Assembly: GCF_002924445.1 (NCBI RefSeq)
Contig: NZ_PIGG01000010.1
Coordinates: 1 to 64,000, forward strand
Origin: Minwuia thermotolerans
Lineage (GTDB): Bacteria > Pseudomonadota > Alphaproteobacteria > Minwuiales > Minwuiaceae
Length of the DNA stretch: 64,000 nucleotides
Reading direction: 5' to 3'
Positions within the stretch are counted from its first letter, which is position 1. Each line of letters opens with the position of its first letter. The position numbers and the translations under genes were made by a program. The notes under the pieces are model-generated. The model made no database searches. It saw nothing but the letters and a program-made list of their open reading frames with translations, and was not told the origin of the DNA. Below, piece after piece: positions 8,658-17,166 of this stretch.

Positions 8658-9116
8658 ATGCTGAGCCAGTTCCTGCCGCCCGAACTGCTGGGCGATCTCC
8701 AGAAGCTGCTGGAGGCCGAGGGCAACCGGGTCCAGGTCAGGGCGCGCGGCGCGGCCATCCGCTCCGGCGTCGGGCTGTTCGCCGCGCTGCTCGGCTTCGC
8801 GGCGCTGATGTTCCTCGGCGTGGGCCTGTATGTCCATCTCACCGCCCATGTGTCACCGCTTTCGGCTGCCTCCATCGTGGCGGCGGGACTGGCCGGCGTC
8901 GCCTGCCTGTCGCTGGGGCTGGCCATGTATTTCGTGAACCGCCGAAAGGCGCTGCAGGCGAAGGCCCGGGCCGAAGCCGCCCGCGCCACCGTCAATGCCG
9001 ACCTGCTGAAGCTGGTGGGCGGGATCCAGGCCACCGGCGTGCCGCCGCTGGCCCTGCTGGCCGGCGCGCTCGCCGTCGGCGTGGTCAGCGGCATGACCTC
9101 AAAGGACGATCAATAG
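8658..9116 (+). CDS. YqjE-like / phage holin family (DUF1469-like) membrane protein
   Basis: 152 residues. An amphipathic N-terminus precedes two long hydrophobic segments (about residues 38-62 and 70-94), then a positively charged helix rich in Lys, Arg and Ala and a final hydrophobic stretch. The arrangement and its pairing with a YqjD-like gene identify the YqjE/holin-superfamily III group; the role is unknown. Its 3' end overlaps the convergent DUF4112 gene by 7 bp. Confidence 0.75.
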   Translation: MLSQFLPPELLGDLQKLLEAEGNRVQVRARGAAIRSGVGLFAALLGFAALMFLGVGLYVHLTAHVSPLSAASIVAAGLAGVACLSLGLAMYFVNRRKALQAKARAEAARATVNADLLKLVGGIQATGVPPLALLAGALAVGVVSGMTSKDDQ

Positions 9117-9493
9117 CGCCGGCGCTGCAGATCGCGGCGCAGCAGATCGACATTGCGGCGGTTGCACTTGAAGCCGAAGTCGAAGATGTCGCCGACGAAC
9201 GGAATCAGTCCGACCAGCCAGTCCAGCACGACATTGAACAGCATCCGCAGGATGGTCGCGAAGGACGCGCCGAGCCGCCGCGCCTCGGCCACCAGATAGA
9301 GCGCCATCAGCAGCGTCGCCGTGTCGCCCACGCCGGGCAGCAGGCCGAGCAGACCGTCCAGGCCGAACCGCAGGCCCGTGCCCGGCACGCGGAACTCCGA
9401 ATCCAGCAGACGCGCCAGGCGCTCGACCCGCGCCATGTCCGCATCGCGCGACGCCCTTGCGGACCGGCGCGCAGGTTCCGACCTGTCGGTCAT
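9110..9493 (-). CDS. DUF4112 membrane protein
   Basis: 127 residues. The pattern LARLLDSEFRVPGTGLRFGLDGLLGLLPGVGDTATLL, then LRMLFNVVLDWLVGLIPFVGDIFDFGFKCNRRNVDLLRRDL, is the DUF4112 signature: two hydrophobic hairpins each ending in PGVGD or PFVGD. Function is unknown. It overlaps the YqjE-like gene tail-to-tail, which may couple their expression negatively. Confidence 0.85.
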   Translation of the reverse strand: MTDRSEPARRSARASRDADMARVERLARLLDSEFRVPGTGLRFGLDGLLGLLPGVGDTATLLMALYLVAEARRLGASFATILRMLFNVVLDWLVGLIPFVGDIFDFGFKCNRRNVDLLRRDLQRRRY

Positions 9494-9532
9494 CGACGAT
9501 CACTCCAAACGCTGACAGTGAGGTACATGGCG

Positions 9533-9706
9533 ATGAGCGACGGTGAATCCAGACGCGACGAGGCTCGGGAGGCCAACCGGAAGATCCGCGAAAAACAACG
9601 GGGCGAGAAGGACTCACCGGCCGAGGAAGGCGCCGACAAGGCGATCCATCGGACGCCCGTGCCGAATTCGGAACGCCGCCGGGAGGGTAATCCCCGGGTA
9701 GATTGA
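9533..9706 (+). CDS. Small highly charged hypothetical protein
   Basis: About 57 residues, mostly Glu, Arg, Lys and Asp (DEAREANRKIREKQRGEKD), predicted disordered or helical, with no recognised family. Candidate starts are ATG 9533 (GTGAGG 9 nt upstream), ATG 9527 and GTG 9518. It is followed by a strong hairpin at 9790-9810, supporting a transcribed unit here, but coding is not certain. Confidence 0.45.
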   Translation: MSDGESRRDEAREANRKIREKQRGEKDSPAEEGADKAIHRTPVPNSERRREGNPRVD

Positions 9707-9789
9707 ATTCGTTGAAGTCTTCGGGCCTGGCGAGGCTGTCCCGGCCGTCCCGGGGAGGACCAGTGTTGAGGCGTCGACGGGTGCACCGG

Positions 9790-9810
9790 CCCTCGGATCG
9801 AGTCCGAGGG
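9790..9810. terminator. Hairpin between convergent genes, likely terminator
   Basis: CCCTCGGA (9790-9797), a 5-nt loop and TCCGAGGG (9803-9810) make a perfect 8-bp stem. There is no clear T-run. It separates the small charged ORF from the convergent membrane-protein gene ending at 9843. Confidence 0.5.
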
Positions 9811-9842
9811 CAACGGGCGGTTCAAACAGGCACTGGAACGAT

Positions 9843-10103
9843 CTAGCGTTCCTTGATCTCGGAGCCGGGCCGCCGAATGGTTATCCCGCCATCCCGGGTC
9901 CGCGGCCCTTCGCCCCGGCCGCCTGGCTTCGCAACCTTGGGCCAGTCCTTCGAGGCGGCGAGAATCCAGAGCATCAGCAGGCCGAGCGGCGGAAACAGCG
10001 CCGTCAGGCCCCAGAAGCCCGAATAGCCGGCCTTGGCGGCGATGCGCCAGCCGAACCAGGCGAGCAGGAAGACCAGCGGAGAGCCGGGCCAGAGATGTTC
10101 CAT
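9843..10103 (-). CDS. Small membrane protein of unknown function
   Basis: 86 residues with two hydrophobic segments (about 8-24 and 30-48, with WGLTALFPPLGLLMLWILA) and a charged cytoplasmic-type tail. The start at 10103 shares one base with the stop of the preceding gene (TGATG), so translation is probably coupled. The two neighbours are similar in build, suggesting related subunits. No family is recognised. Confidence 0.65.
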   Translation of the reverse strand: MEHLWPGSPLVFLLAWFGWRIAAKAGYSGFWGLTALFPPLGLLMLWILAASKDWPKVAKPGGRGEGPRTRDGGITIRRPGSEIKER

Positions 10104-10339
10104 CAGCGCTCACCCTGCAGGCGTTCGAATTCCTTGAATGGGCCGCGCACCCGGCCCTCGCCGCTGGGCCAGGACTTGAACGCGAGCATGCCGAGCGCGA
10201 TCGGCAGCCCGGCCACCGGAATCAGCGCGAACAGCGAGATTGCCGGATTCAGCCCCACCCGCTCGCAGATGCGCCAGATCGGCAGCACGAAAAGGATGCC
10301 GGCAACAACGGCCCAGCCGAAAAAGCCGATTTCAAGCAA
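10103..10339 (-). CDS. Small membrane protein of unknown function
   Basis: 78 residues from a TTG start at 10339 with GGAG 7 nt upstream. Longer in-frame versions without a ribosome site begin with non-membrane sequence. Two hydrophobic segments (IGFFGWAVVAGILFVLPIW and ISLFALIPVAGLPIALGMLAF) flank a short loop. It is translationally coupled to the next gene and resembles it in size and topology. Confidence 0.6.
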   Translation of the reverse strand: MLEIGFFGWAVVAGILFVLPIWRICERVGLNPAISLFALIPVAGLPIALGMLAFKSWPSGEGRVRGPFKEFERLQGER

Positions 10340-10420
10340 CGGGATACTCCGTGGTCGATTGTCGCAGGGATCAGATATGGGGACTGCCGCCGGCCTTGCC
10401 AGCCCCGGCGCCAATGGAAT

Positions 10421-11488
10421 TCAGGCGGCCTTGTCCAGCCCGGCCGAGCGATAGCGGTAAACGCCGTCGTCGCCCATCCGCCGCTCCATCCGGCCGCGAC
10501 CGATCAGCATGTGGATGTGGCTGATGGCCTCGGAGAAGGCGAGCGGCATGTCGTCGGGCCCGAGCTCGCGCCGGAACAGCGACGGCAGCAGTTCGCGGAT
10601 CGAGGTCCATTCCGGCGCCGCGTGCCACAGCGCCTTCAGCCGGGCCCGGTGATGATCCTGCAGATAGTTGATGCGGGCGTGCAGGTTGCGGAACGGATCG
10701 CCGTGCGCCGGCAGGACGAGCACGTCGTCCGGCAGCGGCCGGAAGTTGTCCAGCGTCTCCAGGTAGAGCGCCAGCGGATTGGCGTCCGGTTCTGCCGGAT
10801 AGACGCCGATATGCGGCGTGATCGCCGGCAGGATCTGGTCGCCCGATATCAGCACGTTCAGGTTCTCGCAGAACAGCGCCACATGCTCCGGCGAATGGCC
10901 CCGGCCGACGATGACGCGCCAGGTATGGGGGCCGATCTTGAAGCGCTGGTCGTGGGTCAGCCGGCGGAAGGCGCGCGGGATCGGCGTCATCATCTTGGAG
11001 ACGCGATGGAACCCGCGCTCGCGCAGCGCTTCCAGCATTTCTTCCGAATAGCCGATGCGGCGATAGTGTTCGACCACGTCGTCAGGCACGCGTTCGGCAA
11101 CATCCAGCGCCATGGTCCGTCCAAAGGCCCACTCGCCGAGCGACATCCACAGCATGCAGTTCCAGCGTTCGGTCAGCCAGCCCGCCTGCCCCACATGATC
11201 TGTGTGGAAGTGGGTGCAGATCACCCGCTTCACCGGCTTGCCGGCCAGCCTGGTCTCGAAGATCTCCTCCCACCAGGCTGCGATCTCGCGGCTCTTGAGC
11301 CCGGTGTCGACGATGGTCCAGCCATCGCCGTCCTGCAGCAGCCAGAGATTGATGTAGTCCAGCCCCGGGATCGGGATCGCCATGCGGATCCAGTGCACGC
11401 CCGGCGCGACCTCCATGGTTGCGGCGCCTTCGGGACGGGCGTCGCCGAAGACATAGTCGAGCTCGGGTTTGACGGGAAAACTGTTCAA
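10421..11488 (-). CDS. Metallo-beta-lactamase-fold hydrolase (glyoxalase II-like)
   Basis: Zinc hydrolase of the MBL superfamily. The metal motif THFHTDHVGQAGWL is followed by the third ligand in GRGHSPEHVALF, then SGDQILP, and a last His in LPAHGDPF. The C-terminal helical extension is like that of MBL hydrolases often labelled thiolesterases. Family members start near SFPVKPELDYVFG; the in-frame TTG at 11488, with GGAG 7 nt upstream, gives 355 residues. ATG 11596 would add unsupported sequence, so the start is the main uncertainty. Substrate unknown. It is divergent from pqqB. Confidence 0.85.
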   Translation of the reverse strand: MNSFPVKPELDYVFGDARPEGAATMEVAPGVHWIRMAIPIPGLDYINLWLLQDGDGWTIVDTGLKSREIAAWWEEIFETRLAGKPVKRVICTHFHTDHVGQAGWLTERWNCMLWMSLGEWAFGRTMALDVAERVPDDVVEHYRRIGYSEEMLEALRERGFHRVSKMMTPIPRAFRRLTHDQRFKIGPHTWRVIVGRGHSPEHVALFCENLNVLISGDQILPAITPHIGVYPAEPDANPLALYLETLDNFRPLPDDVLVLPAHGDPFRNLHARINYLQDHHRARLKALWHAAPEWTSIRELLPSLFRRELGPDDMPLAFSEAISHIHMLIGRGRMERRMGDDGVYRYRSAGLDKAA

Positions 11489-11658
11489 CAGGACGCTCCG
11501 CTCAGGATTTTCCGCAATGCAGCGAATCTCGGGCACGGTCGGGCAAAGGTCAATCGCGGATGCCGCGTGGCCCTCATGCCCCCTTGCCCGCAGCACCGCT
11601 TCACGTGATGTTGGGCGGCGTGCCAGAAGAGCGGCGGCAGAGGGATCGACGGGGCGGC

Positions 11659-12585
11659 ATGGAGATACTCGTACTCGGCGCGGCGGCCGGCGGCGGCTTT
11701 CCGCAGTGGAACTGCAACTGCCGCAACTGCCGCGGATTCTGGGGGGGCGAGCCGGGGCTCGTCGCGCAGACCCAATCGTCCATCGCCGTCTCCGCCGACG
11801 GACGGCGCTTCTGTCTGTTCAACGCCTCGCCCGACCTGCGCCAGCAGATTGAGCGCAACCCTACGCTGCATCCACGGGATGGCCTGCGCGACAGCCCGAT
11901 CCGCGCGGCTGTGCTCACCAATGGCGATGTCGACCATGTCGCTGGCCTGCTGAACCTGCGCGAGAGCCAGCCGCTGGCGCTCTACGCCACGGGCCGCATC
12001 CACGAGGTGCTGCGCGCCAACACCGTCTTCAACGTGCTCAACCCCGATTTCGTCGACCGGCGCGCCTTCCGCCTGGGCGAGGCCGTGGATCTGGCTGAAA
12101 GGGACGGCACGCCGCTGGGCCTGCGCCTCACGGTCTTTCCCGTGCCGGGCAAGGTGGCGCTCTGGCTTGAGGACAGTGCGGCAGGCGAGAACTTCGGCAC
12201 CGTGGACGAGGACACCGTCGGACTGGAGATCGCCGATGGCGACGGCCGGCGGGTCTACTACATTCCCGGCTGCGCGCGGATGACCGACGACCTGGCGCAC
12301 CGTCTCGACGGCGCCGACGCGGTCTTCTTCGACGGCACGCTCTGGACCGACGACGAGATGATCCGGCAGGGCGTCGGCGTGAAGACGGGCCGGCGCATGG
12401 GCCACATGTCGATTTCCGGACCCGAGGGCACGATGGCCGCCTTCCGGGACCTGAACATCGGCCGCCGGATCTTCATCCATCTCAACAACACCAATCCCGT
12501 CCTCCGCGCCGACGCGCCGGAGCGCCGCGAGATCGAGGCCGCGGGCTGGGAGGTGGCTCATGACGGCATGACGGTCCGCCCATGA
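11659..12585 (+). CDS. pqqB: PqqB, pyrroloquinoline quinone biosynthesis protein
   Basis: 308 residues, the normal PqqB length. The N-terminus MEILVLGAAAGGGFPQWNCNCRNCRG is diagnostic and includes the zinc-binding cysteines. Further PqqB landmarks are NASPDLRQQI, LTNGDVDHVAGLL, ENFGTVDEDTVGLEI, FFDGTLWTDDEM and HLNNTNPVL. PqqB is an MBL-fold enzyme thought to hydroxylate the tyrosine-derived part of the PQQ precursor. No pqqA, pqqC, pqqD or pqqE lies in the window. It overlaps zapE by 4 bp (ATGA). Confidence 0.93.
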   Translation: MEILVLGAAAGGGFPQWNCNCRNCRGFWGGEPGLVAQTQSSIAVSADGRRFCLFNASPDLRQQIERNPTLHPRDGLRDSPIRAAVLTNGDVDHVAGLLNLRESQPLALYATGRIHEVLRANTVFNVLNPDFVDRRAFRLGEAVDLAERDGTPLGLRLTVFPVPGKVALWLEDSAAGENFGTVDEDTVGLEIADGDGRRVYYIPGCARMTDDLAHRLDGADAVFFDGTLWTDDEMIRQGVGVKTGRRMGHMSISGPEGTMAAFRDLNIGRRIFIHLNNTNPVLRADAPERREIEAAGWEVAHDGMTVRP

Positions 12586-13730
12586 GGGAGCATCTGTCGC
12601 CCGAGGGCCCGATCCACAGCTACCGCAACCTGGTCCGGGCCGGGGAAATCAACCATGACACGGCGCAGGAACTGGCGGCGGAAAAGCTGCAGGCCCTGCA
12701 TCACCGGCTGAAGACCTATGATCCCAGGGCCGACACGGGACTGCGCAAGCTGTTCCAGTTCGGCGCGAAGAAGAAGCGCGGCGAGGTGCCGTCCGGGCTG
12801 TACATGTATGGCGGCGTGGGCCGCGGCAAGTCGATGCTGATGGACCTGTTCTACGACACCGCGCCCGTCGATCGGAAACGCCGCATCCACTTTCACCAGT
12901 TCATGCTGGAGGTGCATGCCGACGCCCACGCCTTCCGCCAGAAGACGAAGGGCGAGAAGGAAGCGACCGACCCCATTCCACCCATTGCCGACCGGGTGGC
13001 GGGCCAGGCCACGCTGCTCTGCTTCGACGAGTTCCAGGTCAGCGACGTGGCCGACGCCATGATCCTGGGGCGGCTGTTCACGGCGCTGTTCGAACGCGGC
13101 GTGGTGGTGGTCTCGACCTCCAACCGGCCGCCCGACGATCTCTACAAGGACGGGCTCAACCGCCAGCTCTTTCTGCCGTTCATCGAGTTGCTGAAGCAGA
13201 AGCTGGACGTGCTGCACCTCGACAGCCAGACCGACTACCGCATGGACCGGCTGAACCAGATGCCGGTCTACGTCACGCCGCTGGGGCCGGAAGCGGATGC
13301 GGCGCTGGAAAAGGACTTCCAGGCCCTGACCGAGGGCGAGGAGCCGGCGCCGGCGACGATCGAGGTGCAGGGACGTCGCACGACCGTTCCGCGGGCGGCC
13401 AAGGGCGTCGCCTTCATCGGCTTCCCGGATTTCTGCGGCCGGCCGCTGGGCGCCGCCGACTACCTGGCGCTGGCGGCCGAATTCCACACGGTGATCCTGG
13501 CCGACGTGCCGAAGATGACGCGCGAGAAGCGCAACGAGGCCAAGCGTTTCGTCACCCTGATCGACGCGCTCTACGAACATCGCACCAAGCTGATCTGCTC
13601 AGCCGGCGCGACCCCGGACGAGCTGTATCCGTCAGGCGACGGCAGCTTCGAGTTCCACCGCACGGCAAGCCGGCTGATGGAAATGCAGAGCCAGGAATAT
13701 CTCCACGAACCTCACGCCCTGAGGGCGTAG
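12582..13730 (+). CDS. zapE: Cell division protein ZapE (AFG1-like ATPase)
   Basis: 382-residue AAA-type ATPase of the AFG1/ZapE family; in E. coli ZapE acts at the Z-ring under stress. Walker A is YGGVGRGKSMLMD, Walker B is LLCFDEFQVSDVADA, sensor region VVSTSNRPPDDLY, and the family-specific HFHQFMLEVH and GFPDFCGRPLGAADY are present. Start codon overlap with pqqB makes coupled translation likely, though no functional link is known. The gene ends in a small perfect hairpin (13714-13728). Confidence 0.93.
   Translation: MREHLSPEGPIHSYRNLVRAGEINHDTAQELAAEKLQALHHRLKTYDPRADTGLRKLFQFGAKKKRGEVPSGLYMYGGVGRGKSMLMDLFYDTAPVDRKRRIHFHQFMLEVHADAHAFRQKTKGEKEATDPIPPIADRVAGQATLLCFDEFQVSDVADAMILGRLFTALFERGVVVVSTSNRPPDDLYKDGLNRQLFLPFIELLKQKLDVLHLDSQTDYRMDRLNQMPVYVTPLGPEADAALEKDFQALTEGEEPAPATIEVQGRRTTVPRAAKGVAFIGFPDFCGRPLGAADYLALAAEFHTVILADVPKMTREKRNEAKRFVTLIDALYEHRTKLICSAGATPDELYPSGDGSFEFHRTASRLMEMQSQEYLHEPHALRA
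13714..13728. terminator. Short perfect hairpin at the zapE stop codon
   Basis: ACGCCC (13714-13719), TGA and GGGCGT (13723-13728) form a 6-bp stem ending on the first base of the zapE stop. It sits between convergent zapE and the CBS gene. No T-run follows, so terminator function is tentative. Confidence 0.35.
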
Positions 13731-13744
13731 CCAGGCAACCAGCC

Positions 13745-14176
13745 TCAGCCGGTCTGGATGTACTCCTGCATGGCCTGCGTCTCGTGCTCCAGCTCGTCGA
13801 CGCGGTACTTGACCACGTCGCCGATGGAGACGAGACCGATCATCCGGCCCTGATTGACGACCGGCAGATGCCGGACGCGGTTCTCGGTCATCATCCGCAT
13901 CAGATCGCCGATGTTGTCGCCCGGATCGCAGGTCACCACGTCGCCGGTCATGATCTCGGTCACACCCCGCTGCAAAGCGGCCGCGCCCTGGGCGGCAATG
14001 GCGCGGACGACGTCGCGTTCCGAGACGATGCCCTGAATCTTCTCGCCGTCCTCGCTGACGATCAGCGCACCGACCCTGAGTTCCTTCAGCCTGGCGCAGA
14101 CCGCCATCACGTCGACATCCGGTCTGATGGTGCCGATCGTATTGCCCTTGGCCCGAAGCATCGAAGCAACAAGCAT
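13745..14176 (-). CDS. CBS-domain-pair protein
   Basis: 143-residue protein made of two CBS motifs: TIGTIRPDVDVMAVCARLKELRVGALIVSEDGEKIQGIVSERDVVRAI and TCDPGDNIGDLMRMMTENRVRHLPVVNQGRMIGLVSIGDVVKY. Such pairs bind adenine nucleotides or NADH and act as energy sensors, often with a partner. The start is ATG 14176 with GGAGG 8 nt upstream; the longer ORF has no supporting sequence. There is no effector domain, so the partner is unknown. Confidence 0.92.
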   Translation of the reverse strand: MLVASMLRAKGNTIGTIRPDVDVMAVCARLKELRVGALIVSEDGEKIQGIVSERDVVRAIAAQGAAALQRGVTEIMTGDVVTCDPGDNIGDLMRMMTENRVRHLPVVNQGRMIGLVSIGDVVKYRVDELEHETQAMQEYIQTG

Positions 14177-14387
14177 GGCGCTATCCTCCATCCAACTGGG
14201 GGACACGCGGATGCCCGGCCATCCGCCGGAAGCGCCTTGGTTCCTGTGTCGCCACGCGCTTCCCGCGCGGACCGGTCGGGGCGTCCGTCGCGCCCCGTTC
14301 TTCTTGGCTTTTCCCGTCCAGTATGACAGTTGCCCCGGCGTCAGGCGACCGAAAAGCGCTCCACCCGCTGCAACACAGGGTTGCGCC

Positions 14388-14771
14388 TCAGATCCCGGTA
14401 TTCGGCCCGAAAGTGGTGGGACGGCCATCATCGTCGATGGCCACGAAGACGAAGTCGCCTTCGGTGACCTTCACGGATTCGGCGCCGAACTTGCGCTGCA
14501 CGATGGTGTCAATATGCACGGTCACCGACGTACGGCCGGCACGGCTCACCCGGGTGTAGAGGGAGACCACATCGCCGACCCGGATCGGGGCCTCGAAGGT
14601 CATGGCCTCGATGGCGCGCGTCACGCAGCGCTTCTGCATGAAACGCGATGCGGCAATACCACCGGCGATGTCCATCTGCGCCAGCACCCAGCCGCCGAAG
14701 ATGTCGCCATTGGCATTGCAGTCGGACGGCATCGGCGCCGCCCGCAAGGTGGGTTCGTTTCTGTCGGCCAT
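14388..14771 (-). CDS. yciA: Acyl-CoA thioesterase YciA
   Basis: 127-residue single hotdog-fold thioesterase. PSDCNANGDIFGGWVLAQMDIAGG holds the conserved catalytic region (Asn and Asp of the YciA clade), and VGDVVSLYTRVSRAGRTSVTVHI is the second conserved strand. YciA hydrolyses a broad range of acyl-CoAs in the cytoplasm. A start at 14771 gives the standard length. Confidence 0.9.
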   Translation of the reverse strand: MADRNEPTLRAAPMPSDCNANGDIFGGWVLAQMDIAGGIAASRFMQKRCVTRAIEAMTFEAPIRVGDVVSLYTRVSRAGRTSVTVHIDTIVQRKFGAESVKVTEGDFVFVAIDDDGRPTTFGPNTGI

Positions 14772-14895
14772 GATTCTTCCCGCTTTCCCTCGCCCCGTGC
14801 GGATAGAACTACCCGCGGGCCGCGCAAAGCGAAAGCCGGGAACAGGCGGCGCCGGGACGCCGCCTGGAGCCGCCGGGCAGGCAAACGCGCGGCAT

Positions 14896-15408
14896 TCAGC
14901 CGGCCGTGCCGCGGATCGGATAGCCCTTCGCCTGAATGAAGGCGATGCCGTTCAGCAGGTTGTCGATATCCGGGCGGGCGAACGGTGCGTTCGAGATGTC
15001 GACCACCTGGACATTGCCGTCCGGATTGATGACGAAAAGCCCGGGTTCGGGGAAATCGTGATCGGTCTCATTGGGCCGCGGCGACGAGATGTAGAGGCCG
15101 AGTTGTTTCATCTGCGCCGCGTTCAGGCCATAGCCCACGGGGACGTCCAGGCCGACCTCCGCCGCGAAGTCCGTGGCCTGTTCCGCCGTATCGGCGGAAA
15201 GCGCCACCACCTCGATGCCGGCATCCCTGATCTTTTCCTTCAGGGCGTCCAGACCGCCCAGGTACTTCTTGCAGAGCGGGCAGTGCTTGCCGCGATAGAC
15301 GATGGCCATCTGCCACCGTCCGTCGCCGCCGATCTTCACATTGCCGCCGCCGACCTTCGGCAGGTCGATTTCGGGAAACCTGGCGCCGGCCGCAATCTTC
15401 GCACTCAT
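14896..15408 (-). CDS. Peroxiredoxin-like (AhpC/TSA redoxin) protein
   Basis: 170 residues with a thioredoxin fold. GARFPEIDLPK leads into AIVYRGKHCPLCKKYLGGLD, where a Cys-x-x-Cys pair occupies the peroxidatic position. GIEVVALSADTAEQATDFA and PGLFVINPDGNVQ complete the AhpC/TSA pattern. The start is ATG 15408 with GGGGAGA upstream; ATG 15441 lacks a site. Peroxidase or thiol reductase activity is likely but the reductant is unknown. It follows rpoH on the same strand after about 60 bp. Confidence 0.85.
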   Translation of the reverse strand: MSAKIAAGARFPEIDLPKVGGGNVKIGGDGRWQMAIVYRGKHCPLCKKYLGGLDALKEKIRDAGIEVVALSADTAEQATDFAAEVGLDVPVGYGLNAAQMKQLGLYISSPRPNETDHDFPEPGLFVINPDGNVQVVDISNAPFARPDIDNLLNGIAFIQAKGYPIRGTAG

Positions 15409-15466
15409 GACATTCTCCCCGTTGGTCGTCGCAGTCGGCACGAAACTGGTCCGTGCGGCAGCCGGA

Positions 15467-16372
15467 TCAAGCGGCCAGTTCGCCGCCCGCCTTGCCGGCG
15501 CCGCCGCCGGCGGCCTCCCGTGCGCGGCGCAACACCCCGTCGCTCAGCTTCTGCAGCGCCTTGTGCTCGATCTGGCGCACCCGCTCCTTGGTCACGCCGA
15601 GTTGTTCGCCCAGTTCCTCCAGGGTCACTTTTTCCTCATTGAGCTTGCGCTCGGTAACGATCAGGCGCTCGCGGTCCGTCAGGTCGTCCAGCGCGGCCTT
15701 CAGCCAGCGGCCGCGCGTGCCGCCGTCCAGAAAGCGCATCGAGACCTCTTCGGGGCTCGGCCGGTCGTCGACCAGGAAATCGCCCCATTCGTCGGTGCTT
15801 TCCTCGCCGGCCGGCGCGTTCAGCGACTGGTCGCGCGACGACAGCCGGTCGGACATGGCCGTCACCTCGCGCACCGAGACCTTGAGGCGCTGGGAGATCG
15901 TCTCACGTGCTTCCTCGGAGAGCACCGTGGCGCCCGCGCCGTCGATCTGGGCGCGCAGCCGGCGCAGATTGAAGAACAACGCCTTCTGCGCCGCGCTGGT
16001 GCCGGAGCGGACAATGGACCAGTTGCGCAGCACGTATTCCTGCATCGAGGAGCGGATCCACCAGGTGGCGTAGGTGGAGAAGCGCACGCCCCGTTCCGGC
16101 TCGAACCGGGCGGCCGCCTGCATCAGGCCGACGCAGCCCTCCTGCACCATGTCGGCGCGGGGCAGACCGTAGGCTCGGAACTTCGACGCTATGGAGACGA
16201 CAAGGCGCATATAGGCCTGCACCAGCTCGTGCAGCGCCCGCTCGTCGCCATTGTCGCGCCAGCGGAAGGCAAGATCCTGTTCATGTTCGTGTGACAGAAG
16301 AGGCGTCGACATCGCGGTCGAGATGAACCGCTGCTCCTGCCGTGCGGAATGGATCGAATCATCATGAATCAT
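15467..16372 (-). CDS. rpoH: RNA polymerase sigma-32-type factor RpoH
   Basis: 301-residue sigma-70 family factor. Region 2 is LVVSIASKFRAYGLPRADMVQEGCVGLMQAAARFEPERGVRFSTYATWWIRSSMQEY. The RpoH box is QKALFFNLRRLRA, which marks the sigma-32 subgroup, and region 4 is GVTKERVRQIEHKALQKL. The short acidic N-terminus lacks region 1.1. Alphaproteobacteria often carry two RpoH copies; whether this is the heat-shock or oxidative-stress type cannot be decided here. The upstream peptide start (16372) has GGGAA 7-11 nt before it. Confidence 0.93.
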   Translation of the reverse strand: MIHDDSIHSARQEQRFISTAMSTPLLSHEHEQDLAFRWRDNGDERALHELVQAYMRLVVSIASKFRAYGLPRADMVQEGCVGLMQAAARFEPERGVRFSTYATWWIRSSMQEYVLRNWSIVRSGTSAAQKALFFNLRRLRAQIDGAGATVLSEEARETISQRLKVSVREVTAMSDRLSSRDQSLNAPAGEESTDEWGDFLVDDRPSPEEVSMRFLDGGTRGRWLKAALDDLTDRERLIVTERKLNEEKVTLEELGEQLGVTKERVRQIEHKALQKLSDGVLRRAREAAGGGAGKAGGELAA

Positions 16373-16431
16373 GGCGCTTTCCCGTTCCCTTTACCGCCCC
16401 GCCGACCCATGTCTGCGGACTTCGGGGCAGC

Positions 16432-16455
16432 GTCCAGACGCCGACGGCGCTGGAC
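16432..16455. promoter_or_regulatory. Inverted repeat in the rpoH-marR divergent region
   Basis: GTCCAG (16432-16437) and CTGGAC (16450-16455) are perfect arms around a further GCC/GGC dyad. It lies about 30 bp before the MarR start and 60 bp before rpoH. It could be an operator for the MarR protein or a leader hairpin. Confidence 0.35.
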
Positions 16456-16483
16456 ATTTGGTTTCGCCTCGATACGTTAACGG

Positions 16484-17125
16484 GTGATGACAGGCTCACA
16501 AGTGAAAAATTTCGAGTCGAAACCATACGAAAACTTGACCGACCCGATGCCGGCGGTTGGCGCCGGGCCGCGTGTGGCCGAACTCATCGATCGTCTCAGC
16601 CGTCTGACGCGGGAACTGCAGTATGTGGACGGCCTCAACCCCGCCCAGTGGGAAGCGCTGCGTTTCCTCAGCCGGGCGAACAGGTATTCGCGGACGCCGG
16701 GCGCCGTGGCCCAGTTCCTCGGCTGCACCAAGGGCACCATTTCCCAGACCATCACGGCGCTCGAGAACAAGGGCCTGCTGGAGCGCCGCCCCAGCAACCG
16801 CGACAAGCGCGTCTGCCTGATCGACCTGACGGAGAAGGGCAAGGCCCTGATCGCCCGCGATCCGGTGCGCCGGATCGAGCAGGCCGTCGGCGCCATGGAC
16901 GGCCCCACCGGCGCCGCCATGGTCCAGGGACTCAGCCGTCTGCTGGCCGCCGTACAGGCCGACGCCGACGCGCCGCTGTTCGGCGTCTGCGTCGCATGCT
17001 GCCGCCATCTGAGCCCCAACGAAGGCTGCGGCAAGGGCGAGGTCGGCCGCTGCGGCGTCACCGGCGAAGCGCTGGACAGCGACGACGCCGCGCGCATCTG
17101 CGTCAACTACAAGAATCCTGAATAA
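16484..17125 (+). CDS. MarR-family regulator with cysteine-rich C-terminus
   Basis: About 213 residues. The winged helix is at roughly 50-120 (LNPAQWEALRFLSRANRYSRTPGAVAQFLGCTKGTISQTITALENKGLLERRPSNRDKR). The C-terminus is unusual, with eight cysteines in the last 60 residues (GVCVACCRH, GCGKGEVGRCGVTGEAL, ICVNYK). This could bind metal or act as a redox switch. Start may be GTG 16484 or ATG 16487; neither has a strong ribosome site. It is divergent from rpoH, with an inverted repeat between them. Confidence 0.85.
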   Translation: MMTGSQVKNFESKPYENLTDPMPAVGAGPRVAELIDRLSRLTRELQYVDGLNPAQWEALRFLSRANRYSRTPGAVAQFLGCTKGTISQTITALENKGLLERRPSNRDKRVCLIDLTEKGKALIARDPVRRIEQAVGAMDGPTGAAMVQGLSRLLAAVQADADAPLFGVCVACCRHLSPNEGCGKGEVGRCGVTGEALDSDDAARICVNYKNPE

Positions 17126-17166
17126 AATAGGAACATCGAGGCGCGGAATTGGGTAGGGTGCGCCAT

